Below, piece by piece: positions 36,693 through 46,165 of a DNA stretch of 64,000 nt (the first letter of the stretch is position 1; each line of letters starts with the position of its first letter). The position numbers and the translations under genes were made by a program. The notes beneath the pieces are model-generated. The model did not search any database. It had not been told where the DNA came from and saw only the letters and a program-made list of their open reading frames with translations. The DNA comes from Beijerinckiaceae bacterium (GTDB taxonomy: Bacteria; Pseudomonadota; Alphaproteobacteria; Rhizobiales; Beijerinckiaceae), in assembly GCA_027532775.1 (NCBI GenBank), contig JAPZTO010000008.1, positions 187,501-251,500 on the forward strand, written 5' to 3'.

Positions 36693-37994
36693 TTACCCGA
36701 ACACCCGGTCGAAGATCGTCTCGACATGCTTGAAATGATAGCCGAGATCGAACATCGCTTCGAGTTCGACGGCCGGGATGCGCGAGGAAACCTCGGGATC
36801 GCCTTTCAGCGAGGAGAGGAAATCCGCACCGTGTTCCCAGGTCTTCATCGCGTTGCGCTGGACAAGGCGGTAGCTGTCCTCGCGGCTCACACCGGCCTGT
36901 GTCAGGGCCAGAAGCACGCGCTGCGAATTGTGCAGGCCGGAGAGCCGGTCGAGGTTCTTCTTCATGTTCTCCGGATAGACGAGCAGCTTGTCGATGACGC
37001 CCGTCAGGCGGTGCAGGGCGAAATCCAGCGTGATCGTGGCATCGGGGCCGATATAGCGCTCGACCGAGGAATGCGAGATGTCCCGCTCGTGCCAGAGCGC
37101 CACATTCTCCATGGCCGGGATGCAATAGGAGCGGACCATGCGGGCAAGGCCGGTGAGGTTCTCCGTCAATACCGGGTTGCGCTTGTGCGGCATGGCCGAG
37201 GAGCCCTTCTGGCCCGGTGAGAAATATTCCTCCGCCTCATAGACCTCGGTGCGCTGGAGATGGCGGATCTCGGTGGCCAGCCGCTCGACCGACGAGGCGA
37301 TGACCGCCAGCGTGGCGAAGAACATCGCGTGCCGGTCCCGCGGGATGACCTGGGTGGAGACCGGCTCGACGGCGAGGCCGAGTTGCTGGGCGACATGGGC
37401 TTCGACGCGCGGGTCGATATTGGCGAAGGTGCCGACAGCGCCGGAAATCGCGCAGGTCGCCACTTCCGACCGGGCATTGAGCAGGCGGGCGCGGCAGCGC
37501 TCGAATTCGGCATAGGCCTGCGCAAGCTTCAGCCCGAAGGTGACCGGCTCGGCATGGATGCCATGGCTGCGGCCGATGGTGGGCGTGAATTTGTGCTCCA
37601 TCGCCCGGCGCTTCAGCGCGGCGAGCAACGCATCGAGATCCGTCAGCAGGATGTCGCTGGCGCGGGTGAGCTGCACGGCGAGGGTGGTATCGAGCACGTC
37701 GGACGAGGTCATGCCCTGATGGACGAAGCGGGCCTCGGGGCCGACAATCTCCGAGAGATGCGTCAGGAAAGCGATGACATCATGCTTCACCTCGCGCTCG
37801 ATCTCGTCGATCCGCGCGACATCGAAGGTGGCGGGCCCGCCCTTTTCCCAGACCTTGCGCGCGGCCTCCTTCGGCACGACGCCGAGTTCGGCCAGCGCAT
37901 CGGTGGCATGAGCCTCGATCTCGAACCAGATGCGGAAGCGCGTTTCCGGCGACCAGATGGAGACCATGTCGGGGCGGGCGTAACGGGGGATCAT
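36693..37994 (-). CDS. purB: Adenylosuccinate lyase
   Basis: A 433-aa purine enzyme acting twice, on SAICAR and on adenylosuccinate. Start at [20 protein letters not shown], standard for the family. Catalytic signature [11 protein letters not shown] is present, as are the [16 protein letters not shown] and [17 protein letters not shown] segments. Length and layout are normal. An open frame of 142 codons upstream of this start has no similarity to anything I know. Confidence 0.97.
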   Translation of the reverse strand: MIPRYARPDMVSIWSPETRFRIWFEIEAHATDALAELGVVPKEAARKVWEKGGPATFDVARIDEIEREVKHDVIAFLTHLSEIVGPEARFVHQGMTSSDVLDTTLAVQLTRASDILLTDLDALLAALKRRAMEHKFTPTIGRSHGIHAEPVTFGLKLAQAYAEFERCRARLLNARSEVATCAISGAVGTFANIDPRVEAHVAQQLGLAVEPVSTQVIPRDRHAMFFATLAVIASSVERLATEIRHLQRTEVYEAEEYFSPGQKGSSAMPHKRNPVLTENLTGLARMVRSYCIPAMENVALWHERDISHSSVERYIGPDATITLDFALHRLTGVIDKLLVYPENMKKNLDRLSGLHNSQRVLLALTQAGVSREDSYRLVQRNAMKTWEHGADFLSSLKGDPEVSSRIPAVELEAMFDLGYHFKHVETIFDRVFG

Positions 37995-38049
37995 CGATGT
38001 TCTTTCTGGCTGGAAAGCGGGGCCGGCATGGCTGGCACGCGGCCTCTCG

Positions 38050-38562
38050 TTACACCCGGGGGGGCGCAGGCTCAACCGGCTTTGCAGCCTTTGCGGGGCC
38101 TGCCAGCAGCCAGGCTGCGCATCCGGCGAGGAGCGGGAGCGGCCAGGGCAGGAGATAGGGCGGCACCGAGACAAGGAAGAGCAGGGAGGTCTGCATCGAA
38201 GCAAAGGCGATGCTGCGGAGATAGCGGTCCGGCCGGCCTTCGAACTGGCCGCTGATCGCGATCGCGTAGACGAGGTAGCCGGCGAGCATCGCGGCCATGA
38301 AGCCGGCGCAGAAGACAAGGCCGGTGGCGAAAAGGCGCCTCGCGGTGCGGCGGAATCGGCCGAGCGGCCCCGCCAGCAGCAGGACAAGCAGGCCGCCGCC
38401 CAGCCCGCCAAGGCCGGCAAGGCCTGTCAGCCAGTAGGTCCGGTCGAGCCAGATCTCGCCCCGCTCGACGATGCGCAGCGCGAACACGGCCATGGCCAGA
38501 ACCGGCAGGACAAAAGCCGCCCGCAGCCAGCGAGCGGCCGGCAGTGCGGCGGCTTCTGTCAC
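38050..38562 (-). CDS. Small polytopic membrane protein, function unknown
   Basis: A 170-aa protein beginning at GTG 38562, whose codon overlaps the rpe stop (GTGA). Four or five hydrophobic helices are evident ([55 protein letters not shown] region, [20 protein letters not shown]). No motif identifies a function. The coupling to rpe suggests cotranscription, with purB 55 bases downstream. Confidence 0.7.
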   Translation of the reverse strand: MTEAAALPAARWLRAAFVLPVLAMAVFALRIVERGEIWLDRTYWLTGLAGLGGLGGGLLVLLLAGPLGRFRRTARRLFATGLVFCAGFMAAMLAGYLVYAIAISGQFEGRPDRYLRSIAFASMQTSLLFLVSVPPYLLPWPLPLLAGCAAWLLAGPAKAAKPVEPAPPRV

Positions 38563-39230
38563 CGGCGACCGGCTTCCGCCGCGGCGCGGATGGCCGCGAC
38601 ATTGGCGGCATAGGCCTGGCGGCCGCCCTTGAACGCCGCCGAGCCGGCGACCAGCACATTCGCACCGGCTGCGGCGATGGCGCCGGCATTCTCCGGCGTC
38701 ACGCCGCCATCGACCTCGAGATCGACCGGGCGGCTGCCGATGATCGCGCGGACATCGCGGATGGTCCCCAGCACGGAGGGGATGAAGCTCTGGCCGCCGA
38801 AGCCGGGATTGACGCTCATGCAGAGCACGAGATCGACCATGTCGATCACCGGCGCGATGGCGCTGGCCGGCGTGCCGGGGCAGATCACCACGCCGGATTT
38901 CTTCCCGAGGCCGCGGATCGCCTGAAGCGAGCGGTGGATATGCGGGCCGGCCTCGACATGGACAGAAATGAGGTCTGACCCGGCTTCCGCGAAATCCTTG
39001 AGGTAGGGATCCGCCGGGGCGATCATCAGATGGGTGTCGAACAAAGCGGGCGTCGCCTTGCGGATCGCCTTGATGATCGGGGCGCCGAACGAGATGTTCG
39101 GCACGAAATGCCCATCCATCACGTCGATATGCACCCAATCGGCGCCGGCGCCCATCATCGCCGCGACATCGGCACCGAGATCGGCGAAATCAGCCGAGAG
39201 GATGGAGGGAGCGATCAGCAGGGGGCGCAT
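38559..39230 (-). CDS. rpe: Ribulose-phosphate 3-epimerase
   Basis: A 223-aa TIM-barrel enzyme of the pentose phosphate and Calvin pathways. Start at [19 protein letters not shown]. Metal and catalytic residues are in [16 protein letters not shown], and the [18 protein letters not shown] and [14 protein letters not shown] blocks are intact. It precedes the small membrane protein (GTGA overlap) and is 16 bases after the BASS-type transporter, all on the minus strand. Confidence 0.97.
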   Translation of the reverse strand: MRPLLIAPSILSADFADLGADVAAMMGAGADWVHIDVMDGHFVPNISFGAPIIKAIRKATPALFDTHLMIAPADPYLKDFAEAGSDLISVHVEAGPHIHRSLQAIRGLGKKSGVVICPGTPASAIAPVIDMVDLVLCMSVNPGFGGQSFIPSVLGTIRDVRAIIGSRPVDLEVDGGVTPENAGAIAAAGANVLVAGSAAFKGGRQAYAANVAAIRAAAEAGRR

Positions 39231-39246
39231 GGCATGTGGCTCCGGA

Positions 39247-40215
39247 TCAGGCGGCATCGGGGCGCGGGGCGGCCGGGCGGGGCTCGAGCCGGGCCTTTGC
39301 CCATTTCAGCATCATCGGTGCCATGTAGACCGGCACCTGGGCCAGCGCGAAATACAGGAAGGTATCGCCTGGCACCAGAGAAATGATCGGCGCGACCAGC
39401 AGGCCCATATTGCGCAGGCCGATCGAGATGGCGATGGAGAAGCGGTCATTGAACCCGAGCAGCCCGGTGACCAGATAGGCCGCCGCGAAGCCGAGCATGC
39501 AGAACAGGGTCGAACCGGCAATCATGCCGGCCACCAGCCAGGGCCGTGTCAGCGTGGCATCGATCACCCCGTCCATCGCGGCAATGGCGAAGAGGAAATA
39601 GAGCACCACGCCGAAGCCATCGAGTTCGTTCTTCAGCGCGGTGATGCGCGGCAGGCCGACCAGCCGGCGGAAGGCCAGCCCGACCAGGATGCCGCCGCCG
39701 ATGAAGATGGCGAGGCGCTGGGCGAGGGTGAGGGGCGAGATCGGCACTTCCGCCCCGACGAGGAAAGAGGCGAGCGCCGGCGAGACCAGCGGCGCGACCA
39801 CCATGCCGAGAACCAGCATGGAGAGGGCGAAGCTGTTCTCCAGCCCGACTACGGCGGCATAGACCGGCGAGGCCATGAGCGGCGGGGCGGCGGCCATCAG
39901 CGCGATGCCGAGCCGGATCGAGGGGTCGAGCCCCGGCAGGGCCTGCAGGACGATCCAGCCGATCATTGGCGGCAGCAAGGTGGACAGCGCGAGGCCGAGG
40001 GCCAGATGGCCTGGCCTTTGCAGCACGGCCTTCAGGCCGGGCAGGTTGGCCCGGGCGAAGGACAGGACGATGAAGGTGAAGATCGAGATCGGGATCATCG
40101 GCTTCAGTGTTGCCGCCAGAGCCGGCAAAGCGAGGCCGACAAACATCGACAGCGCATAGGCAATCGTGGCGTGTCGGCCGAGGAAGGCGAGCAGGATGCG
40201 CAGGGGGTTCAGCAT
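39247..40215 (-). CDS. BASS-type (bile acid:Na+ symporter superfamily) transporter
   Basis: A 322-aa protein with about ten transmembrane helices. The pattern fits the BASS superfamily: crossover-type segments [19 protein letters not shown] in the first half and [17 protein letters not shown] in the second. I judge the family from topology and these motifs, so the substrate (an organic anion is likely) is not predictable. The gene starts 125 bases from the divergent D-amino-acid dehydrogenase and is upstream of rpe. Confidence 0.65.
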   Translation of the reverse strand: MLNPLRILLAFLGRHATIAYALSMFVGLALPALAATLKPMIPISIFTFIVLSFARANLPGLKAVLQRPGHLALGLALSTLLPPMIGWIVLQALPGLDPSIRLGIALMAAAPPLMASPVYAAVVGLENSFALSMLVLGMVVAPLVSPALASFLVGAEVPISPLTLAQRLAIFIGGGILVGLAFRRLVGLPRITALKNELDGFGVVLYFLFAIAAMDGVIDATLTRPWLVAGMIAGSTLFCMLGFAAAYLVTGLLGFNDRFSIAISIGLRNMGLLVAPIISLVPGDTFLYFALAQVPVYMAPMMLKWAKARLEPRPAAPRPDAA

Positions 40216-40340
40216 GAAGTGCCGCGATTTTCACTAGATCCAGGCAGATATTCCAACACAATCACGGGGAATGGCGGGATATCGTGATTGAGTTGAGGTA
40301 GTGGTTTGGGCAGATTGGCGGCAACGGGAGGGGAGTTTCC

Positions 40341-41585
40341 ATGCGGTTCGATGTTCTTGTTCTCGGGGGCGGCATTGTCGGCACCTCGCTTGCCCTCGAC
40401 CTCGCGCTGCGCGGCCGCGCAGTGGCCCTGGTCGACCGGGGTCGCCCGGGTGCGGAGACCTCGTTCGGCAATGCCGGCCTGATCCAGAGCGAAGCCGTCA
40501 TGCCCTATGCCTTCCCGCGCGATCCCCTCCTTCTCCTGCAATATGCGCTCAACCTCAAGCCGGAAGCGCATTACCACATCAAAGACCTGTTCAAGATCGC
40601 GCCCTTCATGGCGCGCTACTTCATGGCCTCGAACCGGGCCGGCCAGCTGAAGACGGCAGCGGCCAATGCGCCGATTTTCGGCGCCTGCCTTGCCGAGCAC
40701 CGGCGCCTCGCCGGCGCGGCCGGTGCGGAATCGATGCTGCGCCCCGGCGGGTGGCTCAAGGTGTTCCGCAAGGAAGAGAGCCTCAAGAAGGTGCTTGAGG
40801 AAACGCGCCGCGATCTCGAGCCGTTCGGCGTCGAATATTCCGTGCTCGACAAGGCGGCCCTGCAGGCGATGGAGCCCTCGCTGTCGGATGTCGTTGTCGG
40901 AGGCATCCACTGGACGACGCCCTACAGCCTCAACGATCCCGAAGCGCTGACCCTCGCCTATGCCCGCAAATTCGAGGCCCTGGGCGGGCGCTTCCTCAGC
41001 GGCAATGCGATGTCTCTGGCCGAGGAGCGCGATGGCTGGTCGGTCAAGACGGAGGCGGGCCCGGTCTCGGCGCGCGATTGCGTCGTGGCGCTCGGCCCCT
41101 GGGCGCCGGACCTTCTTCGCCCGATGGGCTACAAGGTGCCGATGGGCGTCAAGCGCGGCTACCATGTCCATATGCGGCCGAAGGGCAATGCGACGCTCGG
41201 CCTGCCGGTTCTCGATGCGGATATCGGCTATATGCTCGTGCCGATGGCGCGCGGCATCCGGCTGACCTCGGGCGCGGAATTCGCCCATCGCGACAGCCCG
41301 GCCACGCCGCGCCAGATTGACATGATCGAGCCGCATGCGCGCGAGATCATGCCGCTGGAGGGGCGTGTCGAGGCGCAGCCCTGGAAGGGCGCACGGCCCT
41401 GCATGCCGGACATGCTGCCGGTGATGGGCCAGGCGCCGCGACACAAGGGGCTGTGGTTCAATTTCGGCCATGCCCATCACGGATTGACGCTGGCCGGCTC
41501 GGCCGCGCGGCTGCTCGGCGAGATGATCACCGGCGAGGCGCCCTATACCGATCCGACGCCGTATTCCCTGGCGCGGTTCAACTGA
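40341..41585 (+). CDS. FAD-dependent D-amino-acid dehydrogenase (DadA family)
   Basis: A 414-aa flavoenzyme. FAD site: FDVLVLGGGIVGTSLALDLA with the acidic VDRG end, plus GAETSFGNAGLIQSE, the DadA-type motif. C-terminal flavin contact is WFNFGHAHHGLTLAGSAARLL. It oxidises D-amino acids or similar (D-hydroxyproline dehydrogenases belong to the same family), passing electrons to the respiratory chain. It is not adjacent to the hydroxyproline-type genes at 50.8-53.5 kb, so a link is only possible. Confidence 0.88.
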   Translation: MRFDVLVLGGGIVGTSLALDLALRGRAVALVDRGRPGAETSFGNAGLIQSEAVMPYAFPRDPLLLLQYALNLKPEAHYHIKDLFKIAPFMARYFMASNRAGQLKTAAANAPIFGACLAEHRRLAGAAGAESMLRPGGWLKVFRKEESLKKVLEETRRDLEPFGVEYSVLDKAALQAMEPSLSDVVVGGIHWTTPYSLNDPEALTLAYARKFEALGGRFLSGNAMSLAEERDGWSVKTEAGPVSARDCVVALGPWAPDLLRPMGYKVPMGVKRGYHVHMRPKGNATLGLPVLDADIGYMLVPMARGIRLTSGAEFAHRDSPATPRQIDMIEPHAREIMPLEGRVEAQPWKGARPCMPDMLPVMGQAPRHKGLWFNFGHAHHGLTLAGSAARLLGEMITGEAPYTDPTPYSLARFN

Positions 41586-41695
41586 AGCGCCTCGCGAAGG
41601 GGATGAGGCCCCTGCCGGATTGATTCAGGTTCGGCAGAAAAAGGCTGCATTTCCAGAGGCTTGTGCCGGCAGACCAACAGGCTGATTCCGCTGCT

Positions 41696-42733
41696 TCATG
41701 CGCCGGTTTCACCGCCAAACCGCGTCTGCCAGTCCGGCAGGGCGCCCGGAAACGGCAGCGCGCGGGCGTGATAGACCGCGCGGGCAATGGCCCGGGCGAC
41801 GCAATCCGCCGCCAGCATGCCGAGTTCCGTCAGGTCGCGCAGCGGATCCGCCAAAGCCTGCCGGCCTGTCGCCGCCGCGAAAAGCGTGTCTCCATCCATG
41901 GCGGCATGAGCAGGGCGGATGGCGCGGGCGAGGCCATCATGCGCCATGAGCGCGAGGCGATGCGCCTGTGCCTTGGTGAGCCGGGCATCGGTCACCACCG
42001 CGCCGATCGTGGTCGCGGGCTCGGCGGCATGGCCCTTGATGCGGAGGGCGATGGCCTCCTTCGGCAACGCCAAGGGCCAGCCCTGCCCGCCGAATTCATC
42101 GCCCTGTTCGAAGGGCGCTGCCCAGAAGCGGCCGGTCTCGCCGATGGTCGCGACCCCGATCGCGTTGACGGCGATGAAGGCCTGGACAGCGATGCCGTTC
42201 CGCGTTGTCGCGCTTGCCGTGCCGAAACCGCCCTTGAGGTTTGCCAATGTCGCGCCGAGGCCGGCGCCGACCGAGCCTTCGGGCGTTGTCGCCTCGGCCG
42301 TCAGCACGGCCTGCCGGCCCCATTCCCAATAGGGGGGCGGGTTGTCCCAGACCTTGTTGCCGCCGTTCAGCAGGTCGAAGAGGATCGCCTGCGGCACGAT
42401 CGGCACGCGCATCGGCCCGACCGGGAAGCCGCGTCCGGCCGCAGCCAGCGCCGCCATCGCGCCGCCCGCTGCATCGAGACCGAAGGCCGAGCCGCCCGAG
42501 AGCAGCAGCGCATCGACCTGCTCGACGGTCATTTCCGGGGCGAGGAGAGCGGTGTCCCGCCCGCCGGGCGCGCCGCCCAGCACCGCAACAGCGGCGGTGG
42601 CGGGCTCCGCGAAGACCAGAGCCGTCACGCCGCTGGCCACGCTTTCATCGCCGGCATGGCCGATGGCGAGACCGGCGGGCACAACCGGGACGGCGGGGGA
42701 GCGGGTTTGGGGCAAGCGAACCTTCCGGGACAT
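41696..42733 (-). CDS. P1-family (S58) peptidase, DmpA-like
   Basis: A 345-aa N-terminal-nucleophile type aminopeptidase/esterase. The family motifs are LLSGGSAFGLDAAGGAMAAL, GSVGAGLGATLANLKGGFGT, and the self-cleavage region around VTDARLTKAQAHRLALMAHD, which ends with the DLGRAIRP-like DGLARAIRPAH segment. Members hydrolyse N-terminal or D-amino-acid peptides and beta-peptides. No signal peptide, so it is cytoplasmic. Divergent from ccdA across 89 bases. Confidence 0.87.
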   Translation of the reverse strand: MSRKVRLPQTRSPAVPVVPAGLAIGHAGDESVASGVTALVFAEPATAAVAVLGGAPGGRDTALLAPEMTVEQVDALLLSGGSAFGLDAAGGAMAALAAAGRGFPVGPMRVPIVPQAILFDLLNGGNKVWDNPPPYWEWGRQAVLTAEATTPEGSVGAGLGATLANLKGGFGTASATTRNGIAVQAFIAVNAIGVATIGETGRFWAAPFEQGDEFGGQGWPLALPKEAIALRIKGHAAEPATTIGAVVTDARLTKAQAHRLALMAHDGLARAIRPAHAAMDGDTLFAAATGRQALADPLRDLTELGMLAADCVARAIARAVYHARALPFPGALPDWQTRFGGETGA

Positions 42734-42822
42734 CGCGCATGTTCACGACAAGGTGTCCGGCTCGTGGGATTTTCTCAACCCTTGTTGCTGTAGAAAGCGG
42801 GGGAACATCCGACGGAATTGCC

Positions 42823-43560
42823 ATGACGCCCGAACTGACCCTGCCTGTCATTTTCTTCGCGGGATTGCTCTCCTTCCTGAGCCCCTGCGTGCTGCCGCTG
42901 GTGCCGCCCTATCTGTGCTATCTCGCCGGGACCAGCGTGTCGGAACTGTCCCGGGCCGGCGAGATCGATCGCGGCCTGCGCCGCCATGCGCTGCTGGCCG
43001 CCCTGTTCTTCGTGCTCGGCTTCTCGACCGTGTTCATCGCCCTCGGGGCCGGGGCCTCGCTGGTCGGGGCGCTGCTCCGCGCCTATGCGCATATCCTCGC
43101 GCAGGTGGCGGGCGTCGCCATCATTCTGATGGGCCTGCATTTTCTCGGGGTTTTCCGGCTCGGCATCATGGCGCGCGAGGCGCGCATGGAGGTGGAGAAG
43201 CCGGCGGGCTTTCTCGGGGCCTTCGTGATGGGGCTGGCCTTCGCCTTCGGCTGGACGCCCTGCATCGGCCCGGTTCTGGCCGGGGTTCTGGCGGTTGCCG
43301 GCAGCGAGAGCAGTGTCGCGCGGGGGGCGGGCTTGCTGGCGATCTATTCGGCCGGCCTCGGCGTGCCCTTCCTGCTGGCCGCCTTCATGATGGGGCCGTT
43401 CCTGCGGTTCCTGCAGAAATTCCGTGCGCATATCGGCAAGGTCGAGAAGGTGATGGGCGTGCTGCTCGTGCTGACCGGGCTGGCTTTCCTGACGGGGTCC
43501 TTCTCGCAATTCGGGTTCTACCTGCTCGAGGCCTTTCCGGCGCTCGGCAAGCTGGGGTGA
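42823..43560 (+). CDS. ccdA: Cytochrome c biogenesis protein CcdA
   Basis: A 245-aa six-helix membrane protein that moves reducing power from cytoplasmic thioredoxin to the periplasm for cytochrome c maturation. The two functional cysteines are C22 (LSPCVLPLVPP) and C147 (GWTPCIGPVLAG); C32 is extra. Start ATG 42823; the open frame upstream is antisense to the peptidase. An AhpD-like gene follows after 9 bases. Confidence 0.92.
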   Translation: MTPELTLPVIFFAGLLSFLSPCVLPLVPPYLCYLAGTSVSELSRAGEIDRGLRRHALLAALFFVLGFSTVFIALGAGASLVGALLRAYAHILAQVAGVAIILMGLHFLGVFRLGIMAREARMEVEKPAGFLGAFVMGLAFAFGWTPCIGPVLAGVLAVAGSESSVARGAGLLAIYSAGLGVPFLLAAFMMGPFLRFLQKFRAHIGKVEKVMGVLLVLTGLAFLTGSFSQFGFYLLEAFPALGKLG

Positions 43561-43569
43561 GGGCAGACC

Positions 43570-43971
43570 ATGCGGCTGTTGAGCGATGACGAGTTGTCGC
43601 CCGAGGCGGAGGCCGTCTTCGACGAGATCCGCAAGGTCCGGCAAACGCCGTACATCACCAATTTCTGGCGGGCGCTGGCGCATAACCCGCCGCAGCTTCG
43701 CAGCGTCTGGGACGAGATGCGCCCGGTCCTGCGCGCGGGCGAGCTCGATCCGCTGGTCAAGGAGATGATCTATCTCGCACTCTCGATCAGCAATGCCTGC
43801 CCCTATTGCATTGCCCAGCACAAGAGCCAGGCACGGGCGCGCGGCATGACGGAGGGGCAGTATATCGAGCTGATCGCGCTGGTGAATCTCGCCAACCGCA
43901 CCAACCGGCTCGCGACGGGCATGCAGGTTCCGGTGGACGAGATCTTCCGCCAGCCGGCGGATTCGGCCTGA
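43570..43971 (+). CDS. Carboxymuconolactone decarboxylase / AhpD-like protein
   Basis: A 133-aa all-helical protein. The redox motif CPYC (C77, C80) in SNACPYCIAQHKSQA marks it as the AhpD-like branch, with peroxidase or disulfide-reductase potential rather than true decarboxylase activity. Nine bases after ccdA and in the same direction, so probably cotranscribed: both are thiol-redox proteins, though ccdA acts at the membrane. Confidence 0.85.
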   Translation: MRLLSDDELSPEAEAVFDEIRKVRQTPYITNFWRALAHNPPQLRSVWDEMRPVLRAGELDPLVKEMIYLALSISNACPYCIAQHKSQARARGMTEGQYIELIALVNLANRTNRLATGMQVPVDEIFRQPADSA

Positions 43972-44028
43972 AGACCGGCGGGTTGCCGCTTCCCGCCTGG
44001 AATGATGCGGGGGCTCGGGCTGATTTCA

Positions 44029-44065
44029 GGGGTTGGGATGATCTTTTGGGGTTGGGATGATTTTT
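44029..44065. repeat. 19-bp G/T-rich tandem duplication
   Basis: ggggttgggatgatctttt (44029-44047) is repeated as ggggttgggatgattttt (44048-44065), one deletion apart. It lies in the gap between the AhpD-like and DUF1203 genes and resembles no known site. Confidence 0.6.
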
Positions 44066-44170
44066 GGGCCTGCCCCGTCTGCCGGCGCCAGTCTTTGTCC
44101 CCGGCTGTGAAATCGGGTGGCGAAGCCGGTGCAGGCGCGCAAGGCTGGATGATCCCGAAGGAGATTGTCC

Positions 44171-44716
44171 ATGCCCGCAACCCGCCCTCAAGTCCGGCCC
44201 TTGCCGCCCCAAGCCTCCATCCCAAGTTCCCGGCCGGCTTCCATCCGGCTTGCCATTCGCGGCCTTGATCCCGCACTCTTCGCCCCCCTGTTCCGGCTGG
44301 CGGATGCCGCGCTGATGGCGCGCGGAATCCGCCGGGTTGTGGTGCCGGAGGATCCTGGCATCCAGTATCCCTGCCGGGTCAGCCTCGACTATCCGCAGGC
44401 CGGCGAGGAGATGCTGCTGCTCAACTACCGGCATCTCGACCATCCCGCCTCGCCCTATCGGTCGGAAGGGCCGATCTTCGTCCGGCGCGGCGTGCCGGCC
44501 TTCGATGCAGTCGACCGGCTGCCGCCGATCATCATCCAGCGACCGATGGCCGTGCGCGCCTATGACGAGGAGATGATGATGGTCGAAGCAGAGATCGCCG
44601 GGAAGGACGAACTCGCCGATCTTGCCCGCCAATGGCTGGAGCAACCCGGCATCGCCCATGTCGATGTGCATTCGATGCGCCGTGGCTGCTTCTTCTGTCG
44701 CATCCATCGACGCTGA
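44171..44716 (+). CDS. DUF1203 family protein
   Basis: A 181-aa protein from ATG 44171, which has AAGGAG seven bases upstream. DUF1203 features: IRGLDPALFAPLFRLADA, PGIQYPCRVSLDYPQAGEEM, LLLNYRHL and SPYRSEGPIFVRRG, with a C-terminal VDVHSMRRGCFFCRIHRR. The function is unknown; the family is small and found mainly in proteobacteria. It stands alone, ended by the shared terminator at 44751. Confidence 0.8.
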   Translation: MPATRPQVRPLPPQASIPSSRPASIRLAIRGLDPALFAPLFRLADAALMARGIRRVVVPEDPGIQYPCRVSLDYPQAGEEMLLLNYRHLDHPASPYRSEGPIFVRRGVPAFDAVDRLPPIIIQRPMAVRAYDEEMMMVEAEIAGKDELADLARQWLEQPGIAHVDVHSMRRGCFFCRIHRR

Positions 44717-44750
44717 CCGCCCCGCAACGGCGGTTGCCATGCGCACAAAC

Positions 44751-44776
44751 AAAAAGCCCGCCGGATGGCGGGCTTT
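44751..44776. terminator. Bidirectional terminator between DUF1203 and the Liv binding protein
   Basis: AAAGCCCGCC, loop ggat, GGCGGGCTTT (44754-44776) with AAAAA on one side and TTT on the other. The T tract is stronger on the minus strand (TTTTTGTTTG), ending the binding-protein gene. Confidence 0.85.
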
Positions 44777-44799
44777 CCGTTTCAAGGCGTGAGCCCTGA

Positions 44800-45915
44800 T
44801 TAGTTCTGGACGTAGGTGACCTTGCCGTCCGCACCCTTTTTCCAGGTGTACATGACGTAATCCGGACGGGTGATGTCGCCCTTCTTGTCGAAGGAGAGAT
44901 CACCGATGACCGTCTTGAAGGTCATGCCGGAATGCATCTTTTCGGCAACCTTCTTCGGATCGAGCGACTTGGCCGATTCCGCAGCCTGCTTGATCACTTC
45001 CATCGCCGCGTAGGTGTAGAGCGTGTAGGCTTCCGGGTTGATGCCCTTGGCCTTGAACGCCGCAACGATCTTGGCGGCTTCCGGACGGCTGCGCGGATCC
45101 GGCGGGAAGGTCATCAGCGTGCCTTCGACGCCCGGGCCGCCGATCGTGGCGAACTCGTCCGAGGTGATGCCGTCGCCCGACATCATGACGGCCTTGACGC
45201 CCTGATCACGCATCTGGCGGACGATGAGGCCACCTTCCGTGTGCAGGCCGCCCCAGTAGACGACATCGATGTTGGCGTTCTTCATCTTGGTGATGAGGGC
45301 CGAGAAGTCCTTCTCGCCGGTATTCACGCCTTCATAGAGCGCTTCCTTCACGCCCTTGGCATTCATCGCCTTCCGGGTCTCGTCAGCGAGGCCCTGGCCA
45401 TAGGTGGTCTTGTCGTGGATGACAGCGACCTTCTTGTCCTTCAGGTTCTTGACGATGTAATCGGCGGCGACAGCGCCCTGCTGGTCATCGCGGCCGCAGG
45501 TGCGGAACACGTTCCACAGCTTGCGCTCGGTGACGCGCGGGTTGGTGGCCGACGGGGTGACCATGAGGACACCGTTCTCGGCATAGACTTCCGAAGCCGG
45601 GATGGTGACGCCCGAGTTGAAGGGGCCGACCACGAACTTCACGCCGTCACCGACGAACTTGTTCGCAACCGAGACGCCCTGCTTCGGGTCCGACACGTCG
45701 TCACCCTTCGAGAGGGCGATCTTCTGGCCGAGAATGCCACCAGCGGCATTGAAATCGGCAGCAGCCTGTTCGGCGCCGTCCGTAAGCTGCTTGCCGAAGG
45801 CGGCGTTCGGACCGGTGATCGGGCCGGTCACGCCGAATTTCAGCTGAGCATTGGCAGCGCCCGCGAAAGCGAGCGTGGCGGCAAGCGCGACGCCGGCCAA
45901 CAAGGTTTTCTTCAT
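44800..45915 (-). CDS. Branched-chain amino-acid ABC transporter, periplasmic binding protein
   Basis: A 371-aa type I periplasmic binding protein of the LivJ/LivK family. Start at the ATG for MKKTLLAGVALAATLAFAGA, a Sec signal peptide cleaved after ANA. The mature start QLKFGVTGPITGPNAAFG and the ADYIVKNLKDKKVAVIHDK region are typical. It captures Leu/Ile/Val or another amino acid for LivHMGF. The permease/ATPase genes are upstream on the same strand but separated by 250 bases after the small membrane protein gene, so it may have its own promoter. The long frame beyond residue -38 is not coding. Confidence 0.92.
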   Translation of the reverse strand: MKKTLLAGVALAATLAFAGAANAQLKFGVTGPITGPNAAFGKQLTDGAEQAAADFNAAGGILGQKIALSKGDDVSDPKQGVSVANKFVGDGVKFVVGPFNSGVTIPASEVYAENGVLMVTPSATNPRVTERKLWNVFRTCGRDDQQGAVAADYIVKNLKDKKVAVIHDKTTYGQGLADETRKAMNAKGVKEALYEGVNTGEKDFSALITKMKNANIDVVYWGGLHTEGGLIVRQMRDQGVKAVMMSGDGITSDEFATIGGPGVEGTLMTFPPDPRSRPEAAKIVAAFKAKGINPEAYTLYTYAAMEVIKQAAESAKSLDPKKVAEKMHSGMTFKTVIGDLSFDKKGDITRPDYVMYTWKKGADGKVTYVQN

Positions 45916-46111
45916 CAGGTCTCTCCCTGTGACTGATAAGACGGGTTGATCTCGCCACCCGCAAGCGTCTCCAGCCGTGTCAATTAACACGCCTGAAACC
46001 ATCAAAGCCGGTTTTTTTGTCTCTGTCACCAGCCAAATTCACGCAAAATTCGATAATATTCGGGGCATTTCACCGCAACCAACGGCGATTTTCCGGTCGT
46101 CCCGCGAGGAA

Positions 46112-46144
46112 CCGATTTTTCCCGCGCAATCCCGAAAAAATCGG
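46112..46144. promoter_or_regulatory. Inverted repeat upstream of the Liv binding protein
   Basis: CCGATTTTT (46112-46120) pairs perfectly with AAAAATCGG (46136-46144), loop 15. It lies in the 250-bp gap between the DUF6867-like gene and the binding protein, about 200 bases from the latter's start. It could be an operator or an mRNA stem; it has no T tract like a terminator's. The rest of the gap is moderately AT-rich. Confidence 0.45.
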
Positions 46145-46165
46145 CCCCGGTGTAGCAAGCCGTGC

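Noticed and set aside
38050-39138. 362-codon minus-strand frame that would fuse an rpe-overlapping part to the membrane protein
   Set aside because: The upstream part is an out-of-frame reading of rpe. The GTG at 38562 overlapping the rpe stop gives a normal coupled gene.
43803-44276. 157-codon minus-strand frame over the tandem repeat
   Set aside because: The Pro/Gln/Ser-rich product arises from the G/T-rich repeat read on the other strand; it overlaps two credible plus-strand genes.
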